The notes below the pieces were generated by a model, which was given only the letters and a program-made list of their open reading frames with translations, searched no databases and was not told the origin of the DNA. Of a stretch of 64,000 nt of DNA, positions 47,993-58,504 are shown in pieces. The stretch spans positions 186,001 through 250,000 of the forward strand of contig NZ_CP060782.1 of assembly GCF_014489515.1 (NCBI RefSeq), given 5' to 3'. The position numbers and the translations under genes are program-made. The stretch's first letter is position 1; every line of letters begins with the position of its first letter. The DNA comes from Sphingomonas sediminicola. Its GTDB lineage: Bacteria; Pseudomonadota; Alphaproteobacteria; Sphingomonadales; Sphingomonadaceae.

Positions 47993-49031
47993 TTGGGGCT
48001 CGCTCCCGGGTCGAACAGGCCTGCCTGCGCGCCGGCGGGTGGGTTCAGGCCGAGGTGAGTATAGCCGCGGCCGTTCAGACAGCGCCCACGTGCCGTCCGG
48101 GCGATGAGGCCAAGCTGAATGAGATAGGGCTCGATCACGTCTTCGATGGTGTCGCGCGGCTCGCTTAGGCCTGCGGCGAGCGTTTCCACGCCGACTGGGC
48201 CGCCGCCGTAGAGATCGGCGATCATCGTCAAGTAGCGGCGATCCATTGCATCGAGGCCGAGCGCGTCGATCTCCAGTCGCGAAAGTGCCTTGTCGGCGAC
48301 GCCTTCGTCGATCTCGTCTGCTCCAACTGCGTGGGCAAAGTCGCGTACGCGGCGGAGCAGCCGGCCGGCGATGCGCGGAGTTCCGCGTGAACGGCGGGCG
48401 ACTTCGCGCGAGCCGTCATCGGTGATTCCGACACCCAGCAGCCGCGATGCCCGGCGGATGACCTGCTCAAGCTCCTCGACCGTGTAGAAGTTCAAGCGGA
48501 CGGGGATTCCGAACCGATCGCGCAACGGGGTCGTCAGGAGGCCCTGGCGGGTGGTTGCTCCGACCAATGTGAAGCGCGGAAGGTCGATACGGACGGAGCG
48601 AGCCGATGGGCCTTCGCCAATCATCAGGTCGAGAGCACGATCCTCCATCGCAGGATAGAGGACTTCCTCTACCGCGGGATTGAGGCGGTGAATCTCGTCG
48701 ATGAACAGGACGTCGCCGTCCTCGAGGTTGGTCAGCAGCGCGGCCAGGTCGCCGGACTTGGCAATCACCGGACCCGACGTGGCGCGGAAACCGACGCCCA
48801 TCTCGCGGGCAAGGATCCCGGCGAGCGTGGTCTTTCCGAGGCCGGGCGGTCCATGAAACAGGACGTGGTCGAGCGCCTCCCGCGGCTCTTCGCAGCGTTC
48901 ACGAAGATGCGCAGGTTCTCTCGCGCAGCTTGCTGGCCGACGAACTCGTCGAGGCTTTTCGGGCGAAGCGCGGCATCCGCGTCTTCGGTCGTGCGCTCCG
49001 GCGTCGTGATTCGGGCTGGGTCGGTCGCCAT
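47989..49031 (-). CDS. ruvB: Holliday junction helicase RuvB, frameshifted in this sequence
   Basis: AAA+ motor for branch migration. N-terminus [19 protein letters not shown], Walker [10 protein letters not shown], sensor [18 protein letters not shown], Arg finger region and C-terminal winged helix. The frame breaks after AAKSRG; one G added to GGG at 48879-48881 (coding strand) restores the Walker A block [13 protein letters not shown] and gives 347 residues. ATG 49031. Confidence 0.95.
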
Positions 49032-49110
49032 CTCTGAGATTTGATTCGCAGATGGACGCGCCGCCGACAAGGCGCTTACTGTTGCTTGATACGTGAACTT
49101 GCGGGGCGAC

Positions 49111-50231
49111 ATGCAGGTTGATCGACGGACTTTGATTGCGACGGGCGCAGCGGCCCTGGTCGCCGGCCCGGCTTTTGCGCAGCGGCGCGCAAGCAGCGCC
49201 TGGTACGACCGGGCAATCATCATCGATGGACTTGGTGGTCTCGGCGATCCCTACACGCCGGAAGAACAGTTGCGGATGAGCGACCGTGGCTGGATCGAAA
49301 CGCTTCAGACGGGCGTGACGGTCATCCGCGACACGGTGATGCCGGTCGGCAATGTCGTCGACCCGTGGGGCGACTACCAGAAGGCCATCGCCGAGAAGAA
49401 GAACATCTTCAACGCCAATCCCGACTATCTTCTGCCGGTCAAAAGCGCCGCCGACATTTTGAAGGCGAAGCGCGAGAAGAAGCTCGGAGTGATCGTCGGC
49501 ACGCAGGACACGTCGATGGTCGGTCCTGAGCTGGATCGCCTGGCTCAGTTGAAGAAGGACGGCGTGTTGACCGTTCAGCTGACCTACAACAACCGTAACC
49601 TAGCGGGTGACGGTGCGCTCGAGCCGGCCAATGCAGGGCTATCCAAACTTGGCCGTGCGACGATCGAGCGGATCGAGGCGGAAAAGCTGCTTCTGGATTT
49701 GAGCCACGGCGGAGCAAGGACGATGGCGGAGGCAGCTGCGCACGCGAAGCGCCCGCTGGTGATCAGCCACACTGGCGCCCGCGCGCTGACCGACCACGTC
49801 CGCAACACGAGCGACGAGACGATCAAGGCCGTTGCGGACAAGGGCGGGGTTGTCGGCGTCTATTTCATGCCCTTCCTGACGCTCGACAGCCATCCGAAGG
49901 GCGAAGACCTGCTGCGTCACGTCGAACATATCGCCAACGTAGCGGGTGAAGATCATGTCGGCATTGGCACCGACAATGGGCCCTTCCGCAGCTCCTCGAT
50001 GCCGAAGCGAAGGAAAAGCTGAAGAAGTGGGCGCTCGACCGGATCAAGGCCGGAATCGCAGCGCCGGGAGAGGGCGTGGACGTCTATCCGATGGTCGAGG
50101 ATTATAACTCGGTCGACCGCTATCGCCGCTTTGCTGCGGACCTGCAGAAGCGCGGCTGGAGCGATGCGCGGCTCGAGAAGCTGATGGGCGGCAATTTCCT
50201 GCGCGTCTATCGCGAGGCTTGGGGCGGCTGA
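49111..50231 (+). CDS. Membrane dipeptidase (M19), frameshifted in this sequence
   Basis: N-terminus [20 protein letters not shown] looks like a twin-arginine signal. The M19 renal-dipeptidase-like barrel has [30 protein letters not shown] and HVGIGTD, with zinc ligands among the His/Asp residues. After DNGP the frame shifts; one C added to CCC at 49981-49983 gives [20 protein letters not shown] and a 373-residue protein ending [11 protein letters not shown]. Confidence 0.85.
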
Positions 50232-50234
50232 GCC

Positions 50235-50636
50235 TTAGAGGGTGTGTTCGACGCCGTCGCCGACGATGTCGATCCAGTCGTTCTTGCGCTTTTCCCAGAC
50301 CGAGAATTTCGGTGAGGCAAAATAGGGGTCGTCGAACGCCCCTAGCGGGATGGCAATCAGGCCGTCGAACTTGCCGTTGATCTCATAGTGGACGTCCGAG
50401 CCGCATTCCGGGCAGAAATGGAACGTGCCCGGGTTGCCGCTATCAGCGACGATGACCCAGCTCTTCGACTGACCCTCGACCGTCACCTGCTCGGCCGGCC
50501 AGCGGGCCTGCACGGCGAAAGCGCTTCCAGACCTCTTCTTGCAGTTGAGGCAGTGACAGGCGGAAACCCGCACCGGATCGCCCGTGACCGTCACCTTGAG
50601 CTGTCCGCAGCGGCAGGATGCGGTGCGCGTCGTCAC
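50235..50636 (-). CDS. GFA family glutathione-dependent aldehyde-activating-like protein
   Basis: 133 residues. Zinc-site cysteines: CRCGQL, CHCLNCKKRSGSAF and CPECGSD. GFA-domain proteins include formaldehyde-activating enzymes, though most have no known substrate. GTG 50636 overlaps the stop of the L,D-transpeptidase gene. Confidence 0.9.
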   Translation of the reverse strand: MTTRTASCRCGQLKVTVTGDPVRVSACHCLNCKKRSGSAFAVQARWPAEQVTVEGQSKSWVIVADSGNPGTFHFCPECGSDVHYEINGKFDGLIAIPLGAFDDPYFASPKFSVWEKRKNDWIDIVGDGVEHTL

Positions 50637-51207
50637 GCCTGTATCTCCACCGGCGTGCCGTCCCTTACGGCTTTGTAGAGCCACTCAATTTCGCGGTTGG
50701 TGACTGCGACGCAGCCGTCGGTCCAGTCGAACTCGGTGTGCCGGCTGCCGATCCAGCCGCGGTCGTTTGGAAGGCCGTGAATCATGATGTCGCCGCCGGG
50801 ATTCACGCCCCGCTTGGCCGCTGCCGAAACCTGTTCAGGTGTCGGATATCCGATCCGGAGCGACAAATGGAATGCACTGTTCGGGTTGTGTCCGACAATT
50901 CGGTAAGAACCTTCCGGCACTCGGCCATCGCCCTGTTGCTGCTTGGGCCAGGGTCGCCGCGCCCGATCGCAACGCGAAATTCGCGGACCAGCCTGCCCTG
51001 GCGGTAGGCCGACATGAGATGGGCGGACTTGTCGACGCGGATCAGGTCGACCGGGCCCGGATCCGGGCGCTCGCATCGGCTCGAACGGTAATTCCATGCA
51101 TGGCCTGTCTCGAGGCAGGAATCGATAGCCGAATATGCGCTGGAGGTGATTGCGCAGGCGCTGAGCGGCAGTGCGAGAAGGAGCGTAAATGCGCGAGCGC
51201 GCGTCAC
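50633..51207 (-). CDS. L,D-transpeptidase lipoprotein, frameshifted in this sequence
   Basis: Lipobox LSAC (Cys18), then a YkuD-type catalytic domain. [20 protein letters not shown] is the domain start, IMIHGLPN holds the catalytic His, and WTDGCVAV the nucleophile Cys. It would form peptidoglycan cross-links or anchor proteins. The frame breaks after RGDPGP; one C added to the CCC at 50945-50947 (coding strand) gives 191 residues. ATG 51207 overlaps the ruvA stop (ATGA). Confidence 0.88.
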
Positions 51208-51797
51208 TTTGCCGCTTTGCGGAGCGCCAGCCGAACGAGGTCGTCGAGGCCGGCCTCCGGACCGAGTTCATCTTGGGCAGCGTTCACCGCAGCACTCGCT
51301 TCCACAGGCTTGAATCCGAGATTGGCGAGTGCGGACATCGCATCCGAAGCTGCTCCGCCGCGCGCTGCCGGCACCAGCGATGCGCCCAGCCCGGCGACGC
51401 CGAGCTTGCCCTGAAGTTCGTTGGCGATGCGGGCGGCAAGCTTCGGGCCGACGCCGTTGGCTCTGCCGATCATGGCCTTGTCGCCTTGGCTTACGGCGCG
51501 GGCGAGTTCGTCGGGAGAGAGGACCGACAGGATAGCGAGCGCGAGCCTGCCGCCCACGCCTTGAACGGACGTGAGGGCGCGGAACGAGTCTCGCTCGACC
51601 TGCGATCCGAAACCGAACAGAGTCCACGCGTCCTCACGGACCTGGAGCTCGGTCAGGATCAGAATCTCGCCGCCGATCGGCCCGAGTACGTCGAGCGTGC
51701 GGGCGCTCGCGTGGATGAGGTAGCCGACACCGCCGACATCGACGATCGCCGTGTCGGCGCTGATTTCGGCGAGGATTCCGGACAGGCGGGCGATCAT
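51204..51797 (-). CDS. ruvA: Holliday junction DNA-binding protein RuvA
   Basis: 197 residues. N-terminal OB fold ([31 protein letters not shown]), helix-hairpin-helix motifs ([16 protein letters not shown] and [12 protein letters not shown]), and the C-terminal RuvB-contact domain. It is 12 bases after ruvC. Confidence 0.96.
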   Translation of the reverse strand: MIARLSGILAEISADTAIVDVGGVGYLIHASARTLDVLGPIGGEILILTELQVREDAWTLFGFGSQVERDSFRALTSVQGVGGRLALAILSVLSPDELARAVSQGDKAMIGRANGVGPKLAARIANELQGKLGVAGLGASLVPAARGGAASDAMSALANLGFKPVEASAAVNAAQDELGPEAGLDDLVRLALRKAAK

Positions 51798-51809
51798 GTC
51801 TGCCTAGGC

Positions 51810-52298
51810 TTAGGCGATGCGGCGGGCGCTCGCCAAGTGATGTGCATGGGTGATCGCGATTGCGAGGGCGTCGGCGGCGTCTGGCCCGGCGATTTTCGCC
51901 CCGGGCAGCAGGCGCGAGACCATCGCATGGACCTGTACTTTTTCCGCATTGCCGTTGCCGACGACGGCCTTCTTCACCAGCCGGGCGGCGTATTCGGCGA
52001 CGGGTATCCCGCCGCGAGCGGCCGTCATCAGGACGACTCCTCGCGCCTGGCCGAGCTTGAGGGTCGACTGCGGGTTCTTATTGACGAACACTTCTTCGAC
52101 CGCCGCAGCGTCGGGTTCGACCTCGGCAATTAGCGCCTCGAGCTGGCGAGCCAGGTCGGCGAGCCGCTCCGGCAGTGGCACGGCAGTGTCCGTCTTCAGC
52201 TGTCCGTTAGCGACGTGGGAAAGTCGGTTGCCCTCTGCCTGGATAACGCCCCAGCCGGTAGTCCCAAGGCCAGGGTCGAGACCCAGAAGCTTAGGCAA
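51810..52298 (-). CDS. ruvC: Holliday junction resolvase RuvC
   Basis: 162 residues from TTG 52298. Catalytic Asp in [16 protein letters not shown], Glu in [11 protein letters not shown], and Asp pair in [21 protein letters not shown] 52298 with GGAG just upstream fits the usual protein start; ATGs at 52313 and above would add residues mirroring the end of yebC. It overlaps yebC by 8 bases. Confidence 0.93.
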   Translation of the reverse strand: MPKLLGLDPGLGTTGWGVIQAEGNRLSHVANGQLKTDTAVPLPERLADLARQLEALIAEVEPDAAAVEEVFVNKNPQSTLKLGQARGVVLMTAARGGIPVAEYAARLVKKAVVGNGNAEKVQVHAMVSRLLPGAKIAGPDAADALAIAITHAHHLASARRIA

Positions 52299-53034
52299 GC
52301 TTCTCCAGCTCCTCATCCGGGACATTGTAATTGCCCCAGACAGTCTGGACGTCGTCGTCGTCTTCCAGCGCGTCGATTAGCTTCATCAGCGTCGCTGCAT
52401 CGTCGCCGCGAACTTCGACTTCGGTGCCGGGCTTCCAGCCGAGCTTGACGGCTTCTGCTTCGCCAAGCGCGCCCTCGAGCGATTTTGCTACCTCGTGGAG
52501 CGAATCCACCGAGGTCCAGATTTCGTGACCTTCTTCATCCGATTCGACATCGTCCGCGCCGGCTTCGATCGCGGCTTCCAGAACCTTGTCGGCATCGCCT
52601 GCAGCGGCACCATATTCGATCAGGCCCATCCGCTCGAACCCGTGGCTGACCGAGCCGCTTGCGCCGAGGTTGCCGCCATTCTTGGAGAAAGCGGTGCGGA
52701 CGTTGGTCGCCGTGCGGTTGCGGTTGTCGGACAGCGCCTCGACGATGATGGCGACGCCGCCCGGGCCGAAGCCCTCGTAGCGGATTTCCTCATAGTTCTC
52801 GGCGTCCGAGCCCGATGCCTTGTCGATCGACCGCTGGATGTTGTCCTTCGGCATCGACTGCGCCTTGGCGGCGAGCACCGCCGCGCGAAGGCGCGCATTC
52901 ATCTCGGGATCGGGCAGGCCCATCTTGGCAGCGACAGTGATTTCGCGGCTGAGCTTCGAGAACATCGCCGAGCGCTTTTTGTCCTGCGCGCCCTTGCGAT
53001 GCATGATGTTCTTGAATTTGGAATGGCCTGCCAT
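52291..53034 (-). CDS. YebC/PmpR (TACO1) family protein
   Basis: 247 residues, the family length. [21 protein letters not shown] is the standard start and [28 protein letters not shown] the core. Members act as transcription regulators or ribosome-associated factors that help translate proline stretches. It precedes ruvCA, the usual order. Confidence 0.95.
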   Translation of the reverse strand: MAGHSKFKNIMHRKGAQDKKRSAMFSKLSREITVAAKMGLPDPEMNARLRAAVLAAKAQSMPKDNIQRSIDKASGSDAENYEEIRYEGFGPGGVAIIVEALSDNRNRTATNVRTAFSKNGGNLGASGSVSHGFERMGLIEYGAAAGDADKVLEAAIEAGADDVESDEEGHEIWTSVDSLHEVAKSLEGALGEAEAVKLGWKPGTEVEVRGDDAATLMKLIDALEDDDDVQTVWGNYNVPDEELEKLA

Positions 53035-53043
53035 GGCGGTTCC

Positions 53044-53286
53044 TTACGCGAGACCGAGCGCGTTGCGATAGGTTTCGAGAACGGCGTCCTGCTCCTGGCG
53101 CGTATGCGCCTCCATCCTGCGCAGACGGACGATCATGCGCATGATCTTCGGGTCGTAGCCGTTGGATTTCGCCTCCGCGTAGACGTCCTTCACGTCGTCC
53201 GCGATGCCCTTCTTTTCTTCTTCAAGCCGTTCAATTCGTTCGATGAAAAGCCGCAGCTGATCGGCCGCGACGGTACCTTCCGCCAT
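53044..53286 (-). CDS. gapR: GapR-family DNA-binding protein (DUF2312)
   Basis: 80 residues, very close to the family pattern: [46 protein letters not shown]. In Caulobacter GapR binds overtwisted DNA ahead of forks and RNA polymerase. It starts before a divergent pyk and is 9 bases from yebC. Confidence 0.9.
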   Translation of the reverse strand: MAEGTVAADQLRLFIERIERLEEEKKGIADDVKDVYAEAKSNGYDPKIMRMIVRLRRMEAHTRQEQDAVLETYRNALGLA

Positions 53287-53406
53287 CTGTCACTTGCCTC
53301 CGTTCAGGGATTCGGCCCGGCTGTAAGCGAGCCCAAGCTGCCGCTCAAGCCGGTTGAATGCGGGGCGCAACGCGTTATTGCCCTCGCGACATTGGAAGGA
53401 AGCAAG

Positions 53407-54869
53407 TTGACCGAGCCGCTGCGACCGCGCTCCCGCAAAGTGAAGATCCTGGCGACGCTGGGACCGGCCTCGAGCAAGCCTGAGATGATCAAGAAGCTCA
53501 TGCTGGCCGGAGCTGACGCTTTTCGAATCAACATGAGCCACGGCGACCAGAAGTCGAAAGCCAAGCTGGTCGAAGCGATCCGTGGGCTGGAAAAGGAACT
53601 CAAGCGGCCGACGACGATCGTGTTCGACCTTCAGGGACCGAAGTTGCGTGTCGGAAGCTTCGAGGGCGGGTCGGCGCAGCTCGAAAAAGGCGCGAAGGTC
53701 GTGCTCGACCAGGATGACACGCCGGGCAACTCCAAGCGGATGGAATTGCCCCACCCGGAACTCTTCGCGGCGATTGGTCCGGGCGACCGTCTGCTTATCG
53801 ACGACGGCAAGGTTCGGCTGAAGGTGGTGGAAGCCGGCGAGCAGAAGATCGTCGCCGAGGTGATGGTCGGCGGCACCGTCTCCAACAACAAGGGCGTCAA
53901 CGTCCCCGACGTCGTCGTGCCGATCCCGGCCTTGACGGAAAAGGACCGCTCCGACCTGCAGTTCGCTCTGGAGCAGGGCGCCGACTGGATTGCGCTTTCG
54001 TTCGTCCAGCGGCCGGAGGATGTCGCCGAAGCACGCTCGCTGATTGGCGAGAAAGCTGCGCTGATGGCCAAGATCGAAAAGCCGGCGGCGATCGATCGGC
54101 TGATCGACATCATCGCTCTTGCGGACGGTGTGATGGTCGCCCGTGGCGACCTTGGAGTGGAGCTTCCCCCGAGCAGGTACCGCCGCTCCAGAACCGGATC
54201 GTCGCTTCCGCCCGCCAGTTTGGAAAGCCGGTGGTCGTCGCGACCCAGATGCTCGAATCGATGATCACGTCTCCGACGCCGACACGCGCCGAGGTGAGCG
54301 ACGTCGCCACCGCAATCTACGACGGTGCGGACGCGGTCATGCTTTCGGCGGAAAGCGCCGCAGGCAAATATCCGATCGAGGCCGTGACGATGATGGATCG
54401 CATCGCCAACAGCGTCGAACGCGACCCCGTCTACTCCTCGCGCATCCATTTCACCGAGACGCAGATGGAGCCAACGATCGCGGACGCGCTGTCAGGTTCG
54501 TCGCGGCAGATCGCCGGCACGGTCAATGCGAAGACCATGGTCGTCTTCAGCAAGTCGGGCTCGACGGCCCGGCGTATCGCCCGCGAGAGGCCGCCGGTTC
54601 CGATCCTGGCGATGAGCCCGTCACAGACCACCTCGCGGCGCATGGGTCTCTATTGGGGTGTCCATTCGGTGCATTCCAAAGATGTTTCGAGCTTCGAGGA
54701 AATGGTCGGCAAGGCGAAGCGCATGGCGCTCCGCCACCACCTCGCCGAAGGCGGCGACCGGGTCGTGATCATGGCCGGTATTCCGTTTGGAACGGCCGGT
54801 TCGACAAATGTGCTCCACGTCGTCCGCCTCGTCGGCGACGAGCTGGAGCGCCACACGACGCCCGAATAG
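53407..54869 (+). CDS. pyk: Pyruvate kinase, frameshifted in this sequence
   Basis: Transfers phosphate from PEP to ADP. N-terminus [34 protein letters not shown], the catalytic KIEKP and [16 protein letters not shown], then the allosteric C-terminal domain (TVVFSKSG-like region). The frame breaks after VELPP; one C added to the C-run at 54166-54170 restores [20 protein letters not shown] and gives 487 residues. TTG 53407 follows GGAAGGA. Confidence 0.95.
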
Positions 54870-54933
54870 AACTTCCGGCAATTGACAGCTTGGTTGCCCT
54901 GGAAGAGCCTGCGCCTTCCAGGGGGTGCCTGCC

Positions 54934-56220
54934 ATGCGCAAGTTGCTTTTGACCCTTACGGCGGCGTTCGGCCTGATCGCAGCCGCTCCTGCGTCCGCAA
55001 AAACCGATAGCATCGACGCAATTGCTCAAGACTATGTGAGCCTCGCGCTCGACGCCAAGAAGGTCGATCCGGATCTTATTTCGATCAATTCGCCTGCACT
55101 CGAGCAGGCCGTTGAGAGCAAGCTTCCGAAGCCCGTGCCGGCGGCAATGGTCACGCGCAGCGGTGAGTTGATTGCTCGGCTCGACGCTCTGCCGAAGCCC
55201 CAGGAGCGGCTCGAAACCATGCGGCTCCATTCCTTACGCGCACGCCTCGCTTCGCTTCAGGCTCATTTGCAGGTGATGAGCGGCGCAAAGCTTCCAATCG
55301 GCGAACAGGTGGAGCGGTTTTACGGGTTCAAGCCGGACTTTCGCCCGCTCAGCGCATATGACCCCGCCCTCGAACGGCTCGACAAGGCCATTCCCGGACC
55401 GGGAACGCTGGCGGAGCGTATTGCTGCGCTGAAGACGGCCGCCCTAGTTCCGCCTGACAAGATCGAGCCGGTCTTCAACGCGGCGCTTGCGGAATGCCGT
55501 CGGCGAACGGCGCTGCACATGAAGCTTAGGCAGCCTGAATCAGTGGAGGTGCAGTTCCTCCATGATCAACCGGCTCCGGCCGAAGACGTCTATCAAGGTG
55601 ATGGTAAGAGCCGGGCACGGATCAATCTCGACAGTCCAGTCGATGTTGACCGGCTTCTCGCGGCAGCCTGCCATGAAACCTACCCGGGCCATCACAGTCA
55701 CTTCGTAAACATCGACGACGCGTTGGTGCGGAGCCGGGGCTGGCACGAGTTCGACGTAGAGATCGAAGATGGCCCCCAATTCCCCGTCGCCGAGTCCGTA
55801 GCGGAATACGGAGTTGGCCTGACATTCCCAGTCGAGGAGCGCATCGCTTTCGAGCGCGACGTTCTCTACCCGCTGGCGAGCCTGAAGATGCAAAACGTCG
55901 ATGCGTGGCGAGCCTACATTTCCGCGCGCCCCGACGTGTTGGGAGCGACCGCGACGGTTGCTCGCGACTATCTGAGCGGCGCCATCGATCAGGCCACCGC
56001 ACACAAGCTCTTCATCCGTTACCGCCTGCAGACACCAACGGCCGCAGGACAGATGCTGAAGATGCTCGATGCTTTCGGGAGCATGGTCATCGCATCCGAC
56101 TTTGGTTGGTATGTGATGGATCAGTCGATGCAGGGCAAAAGTGTCGACGAGCAATGGCGCCTTTTCCGCCAGATCGAACGCGAGCCGATGCTTCTCGAGG
56201 ACGTGGCGGCGCTTCGTTAG
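54934..56220 (+). CDS. DUF885-like putative metallopeptidase, exported
   Basis: 428 residues with signal peptide LLLTLTAAFGLIAAAPASA. The core ACHETYPGHHSHF carries the HExxxGHH motif of DUF885 proteins, with AESVAEYG supplying a likely third ligand Glu. Typical DUF885 members are about 580 residues, so this one is short but lacks an obvious break. Function unproven. ATG 54934 after GGGGG. Confidence 0.78.
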   Translation: MRKLLLTLTAAFGLIAAAPASAKTDSIDAIAQDYVSLALDAKKVDPDLISINSPALEQAVESKLPKPVPAAMVTRSGELIARLDALPKPQERLETMRLHSLRARLASLQAHLQVMSGAKLPIGEQVERFYGFKPDFRPLSAYDPALERLDKAIPGPGTLAERIAALKTAALVPPDKIEPVFNAALAECRRRTALHMKLRQPESVEVQFLHDQPAPAEDVYQGDGKSRARINLDSPVDVDRLLAAACHETYPGHHSHFVNIDDALVRSRGWHEFDVEIEDGPQFPVAESVAEYGVGLTFPVEERIAFERDVLYPLASLKMQNVDAWRAYISARPDVLGATATVARDYLSGAIDQATAHKLFIRYRLQTPTAAGQMLKMLDAFGSMVIASDFGWYVMDQSMQGKSVDEQWRLFRQIEREPMLLEDVAALR

Positions 56221-57088
56221 CGCGCAAGCAGTGCCGGGATTTCGTCCGGGATTTCGTGTGCGAGGAAGCCGATCGGGCCGACCTTTCGAGCCAGCGTTTC
56301 GCCGGCTTCGCCGTGGAGGAGCACTGACCAAAGCAAGGCCGTGAGCGGCTCCGCGCCTCGGGCGAGCAGGCCGCCGACGATTCCCGCCAGCGTATCGCCG
56401 CTTCCCGACACTCCGAGACCGGGCGCGCCGCCGCTGAAGGACCAGGCCCGGCCATCTGGCGTCACGACATGGCTGGTCACGCCCTTCACCAGGACATTCG
56501 CCTGGTAGAGCTCGGCCGCTCGAATGCCGCAGCCGATCGGATCGTCATCAATCTCTTCCTCCTCGGAATCGAGTAGCGAAGACAGCTCGCCGGCATGCGG
56601 CAGCAGGCTCGGATGCCCGCCTCTGCGTAGCTCCGGCTCGCCCCGTTTGAGGCTGTGCAGGAGCGCCGCATCCAGCACGACGCTTGCGGGACTTCTCAGC
56701 AGTTGCTCGGCAAGAAGCGCGCCGGTCTTCGCAACGGCCATCCCCGGACCGGCAACAACAGCATCGACGTGATCCGCTTCTTCCCGGATTTGGTGGATGG
56801 CAGTGCGGGTGAAGCCTCCGTCTCGCGCTTCCTCCAGTCCGACCACCAACGCTTCCGGCATGGCGATCGACGTTTGAACCGCGACGCTCTTGCCCGTCAC
56901 CATCCGCAGCTTGCCCGCGCCGGCCCGCATAGCAGCCGTCGAGACGAGCAAGGCCGCCCGGCCATCTCCCGCGAACCTGCGACGATGAGGATGCGGCCCT
57001 TGGTCTCCTTGTCGCCATCGACCACTGGCGGCAGCGGGAATTTATTCAATGCTGAACGGGTGAGCGGTTCGCCGCGCTTCCGCGTCAT
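56217..57088 (-). CDS. nnrD: ADP-dependent NAD(P)H-hydrate dehydratase domain protein, frameshifted
   Basis: Ribokinase-like repair enzyme for hydrated NAD(P)H. KGRILIVAGSREMAGAA is the start of the domain, GPGMAV and the GVSGSGDTLAGIVGG nucleotide motif follow. The frame breaks after REMAG; one G added to GGG at 56957-56959 (coding strand) gives 290 residues. Here the NnrE epimerase is not attached. ATG 57088 overlaps the upstream phosphatase stop. Confidence 0.88.
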
Positions 57089-57846
57089 CGCGTTCCGGTC
57101 ATCATGTCGGGCTCGGCAGTCTTCGGCGCTCCCTCGGCTTCGAGTGGCGCTCCGTGGTTCCACACCTCAAGCTTCGGAACGCAGACCCCGCTCGCGTCCG
57201 GCTCGAAGTCGTAGCGGACGATTCCGCAGTTCAAGATCTCAGACTGCTTGTCGATCTTCAGGATGTCAGGCTCGGTCAGCTCCTCGAGGATGTAGCGCAT
57301 GCACAGCACCACGACCTGGTGGCAGACGATGAGGACACGCCTGTCGCAATAATGGAGGTTGATGGTGTTCATCGCCGACCGCAGCCGGAGGATGACATCA
57401 GCCCAGCTCTCGCCTCCAGGCGGGCGGTGATAGAATTTCCCGAGCTTTGTCCGGTGAGCGGCTTCCTCCGGAAATTTCTGTTGGATCCCGACGCGGGTGA
57501 GCCGGTCGAAGATCCCGAATTCGCGCTCGCGCAGGCGCTCGTCGATCACGAGCCTGGAGGGTCCGCTTAGCCCTCCCGCGCCGCAGATAGCTTCCGCAGT
57601 CTGTCTAGCCCGCAGGTAAGGGGAGGACAGGATGACCTCGGGCCGCTCTTCAACCGGAAGCGCCGCGAACCAGTGTCCTGTCGAACTCGCCTGCTGGTGG
57701 CCGAGCTCGGACAGGGGAACGTCGACATCCCGGACTCGAATGTCGATTTCATGCAGCCCCGCCTCATCGGCGGCATCGCGCGCGACATTGCCCTGGCTTT
57801 GCCCGTGCCGCACCAGCCACAGCTGTGCCGGCCAGTTCTGCCGCAT
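57085..57846 (-). CDS. Histidine phosphatase family protein
   Basis: 253 residues with phosphohistidine loop LVRHGQSQGN, second Arg in SSPYLRARQTAEAI, Glu in REREFG, and final His in VLIVCHQVVVL. It is a phosphoglycerate-mutase-like enzyme, probably a phosphatase; substrate unknown. Coupled to nnrD by ATGA. Confidence 0.9.
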   Translation of the reverse strand: MRQNWPAQLWLVRHGQSQGNVARDAADEAGLHEIDIRVRDVDVPLSELGHQQASSTGHWFAALPVEERPEVILSSPYLRARQTAEAICGAGGLSGPSRLVIDERLREREFGIFDRLTRVGIQQKFPEEAAHRTKLGKFYHRPPGGESWADVILRLRSAMNTINLHYCDRRVLIVCHQVVVLCMRYILEELTEPDILKIDKQSEILNCGIVRYDFEPDASGVCVPKLEVWNHGAPLEAEGAPKTAEPDMMTGTR

Positions 57847-57976
57847 ACTCTCCCATCTCCTTCACCGGCAGTAAGCATGAAAGCCCGCCGCGGTTCCTAG
57901 ACGGAGGGCGGCCCGCTCCACATATTGCGGCCTCGCGCCACTTGGTGAACAAGGGCCGCGGGGCAGTGGAGGGGCA

Positions 57977-58504
57977 ATGGCTTCGGATATCGAAATGATT
58001 GCGGAGGCGGTGCTTCCCTCCTCCGGCTTCCCTGTCGATCCCGACCTCCTGCCGGTCGAGCCTGCTTACAAAAACGTGCTTCGGGCTCGGATGTCCGTCG
58101 TCTGGCTCGTCCTTTGGGCCGCCGGAGCTGTCGCGGACCAGGCAATGCTTCAGGAAACGGCCGCTGCCGGGCTTCCGACCTTCGTCATTCCTGCGCTGGC
58201 GGCAGTGGCAATCCTGACCGCGCCGGAGCGGATCTATCGGCGGCTTCTCTACAAGCTCACCGATCGCCTGCTCCAGGTCGTCCGCGGCTGGCTGTTCCAT
58301 GTCGACACGGTCGTTCCTTTGGTCCGGGTCCAGCACATCGACGTCACGCGTGGTCCGCTCGAAAAGGCGTTCGGCTTGGCAACTTTGGTCGTGCACACCG
58401 CGGGCACGCACAACAGCATCGTCATGCTTCCCGGTCTTGCACCCCAGCGGGCAGCAGAGATCCGCGACATCATCCGCGAACATGTCCGAACCGACTTTGC
58501 GTGA
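57977..58504 (+). CDS. PH-domain membrane protein (YdbS-like)
   Basis: 175 residues: two membrane helices (VVWLVLWAAGAVADQAML and PTFVIPALAAVAILT) then a bacterial PH-2 domain with GWLFHVDTVVPLVRVQHIDVTRGPLEKAFGLATLVVHTAG. YdbS/YdbT pairs form membrane complexes; in Bacillus they give resistance to some bacteriocins. It overlaps the next gene by 23 bases. Confidence 0.87.
   Translation: MASDIEMIAEAVLPSSGFPVDPDLLPVEPAYKNVLRARMSVVWLVLWAAGAVADQAMLQETAAAGLPTFVIPALAAVAILTAPERIYRRLLYKLTDRLLQVVRGWLFHVDTVVPLVRVQHIDVTRGPLEKAFGLATLVVHTAGTHNSIVMLPGLAPQRAAEIRDIIREHVRTDFA

Noticed and set aside
52495..53406. Plus-strand extension of the pyk frame upstream of 53407
   Set aside because: It is antisense to yebC and gapR. 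Pyruvate kinase homology begins at 53407.
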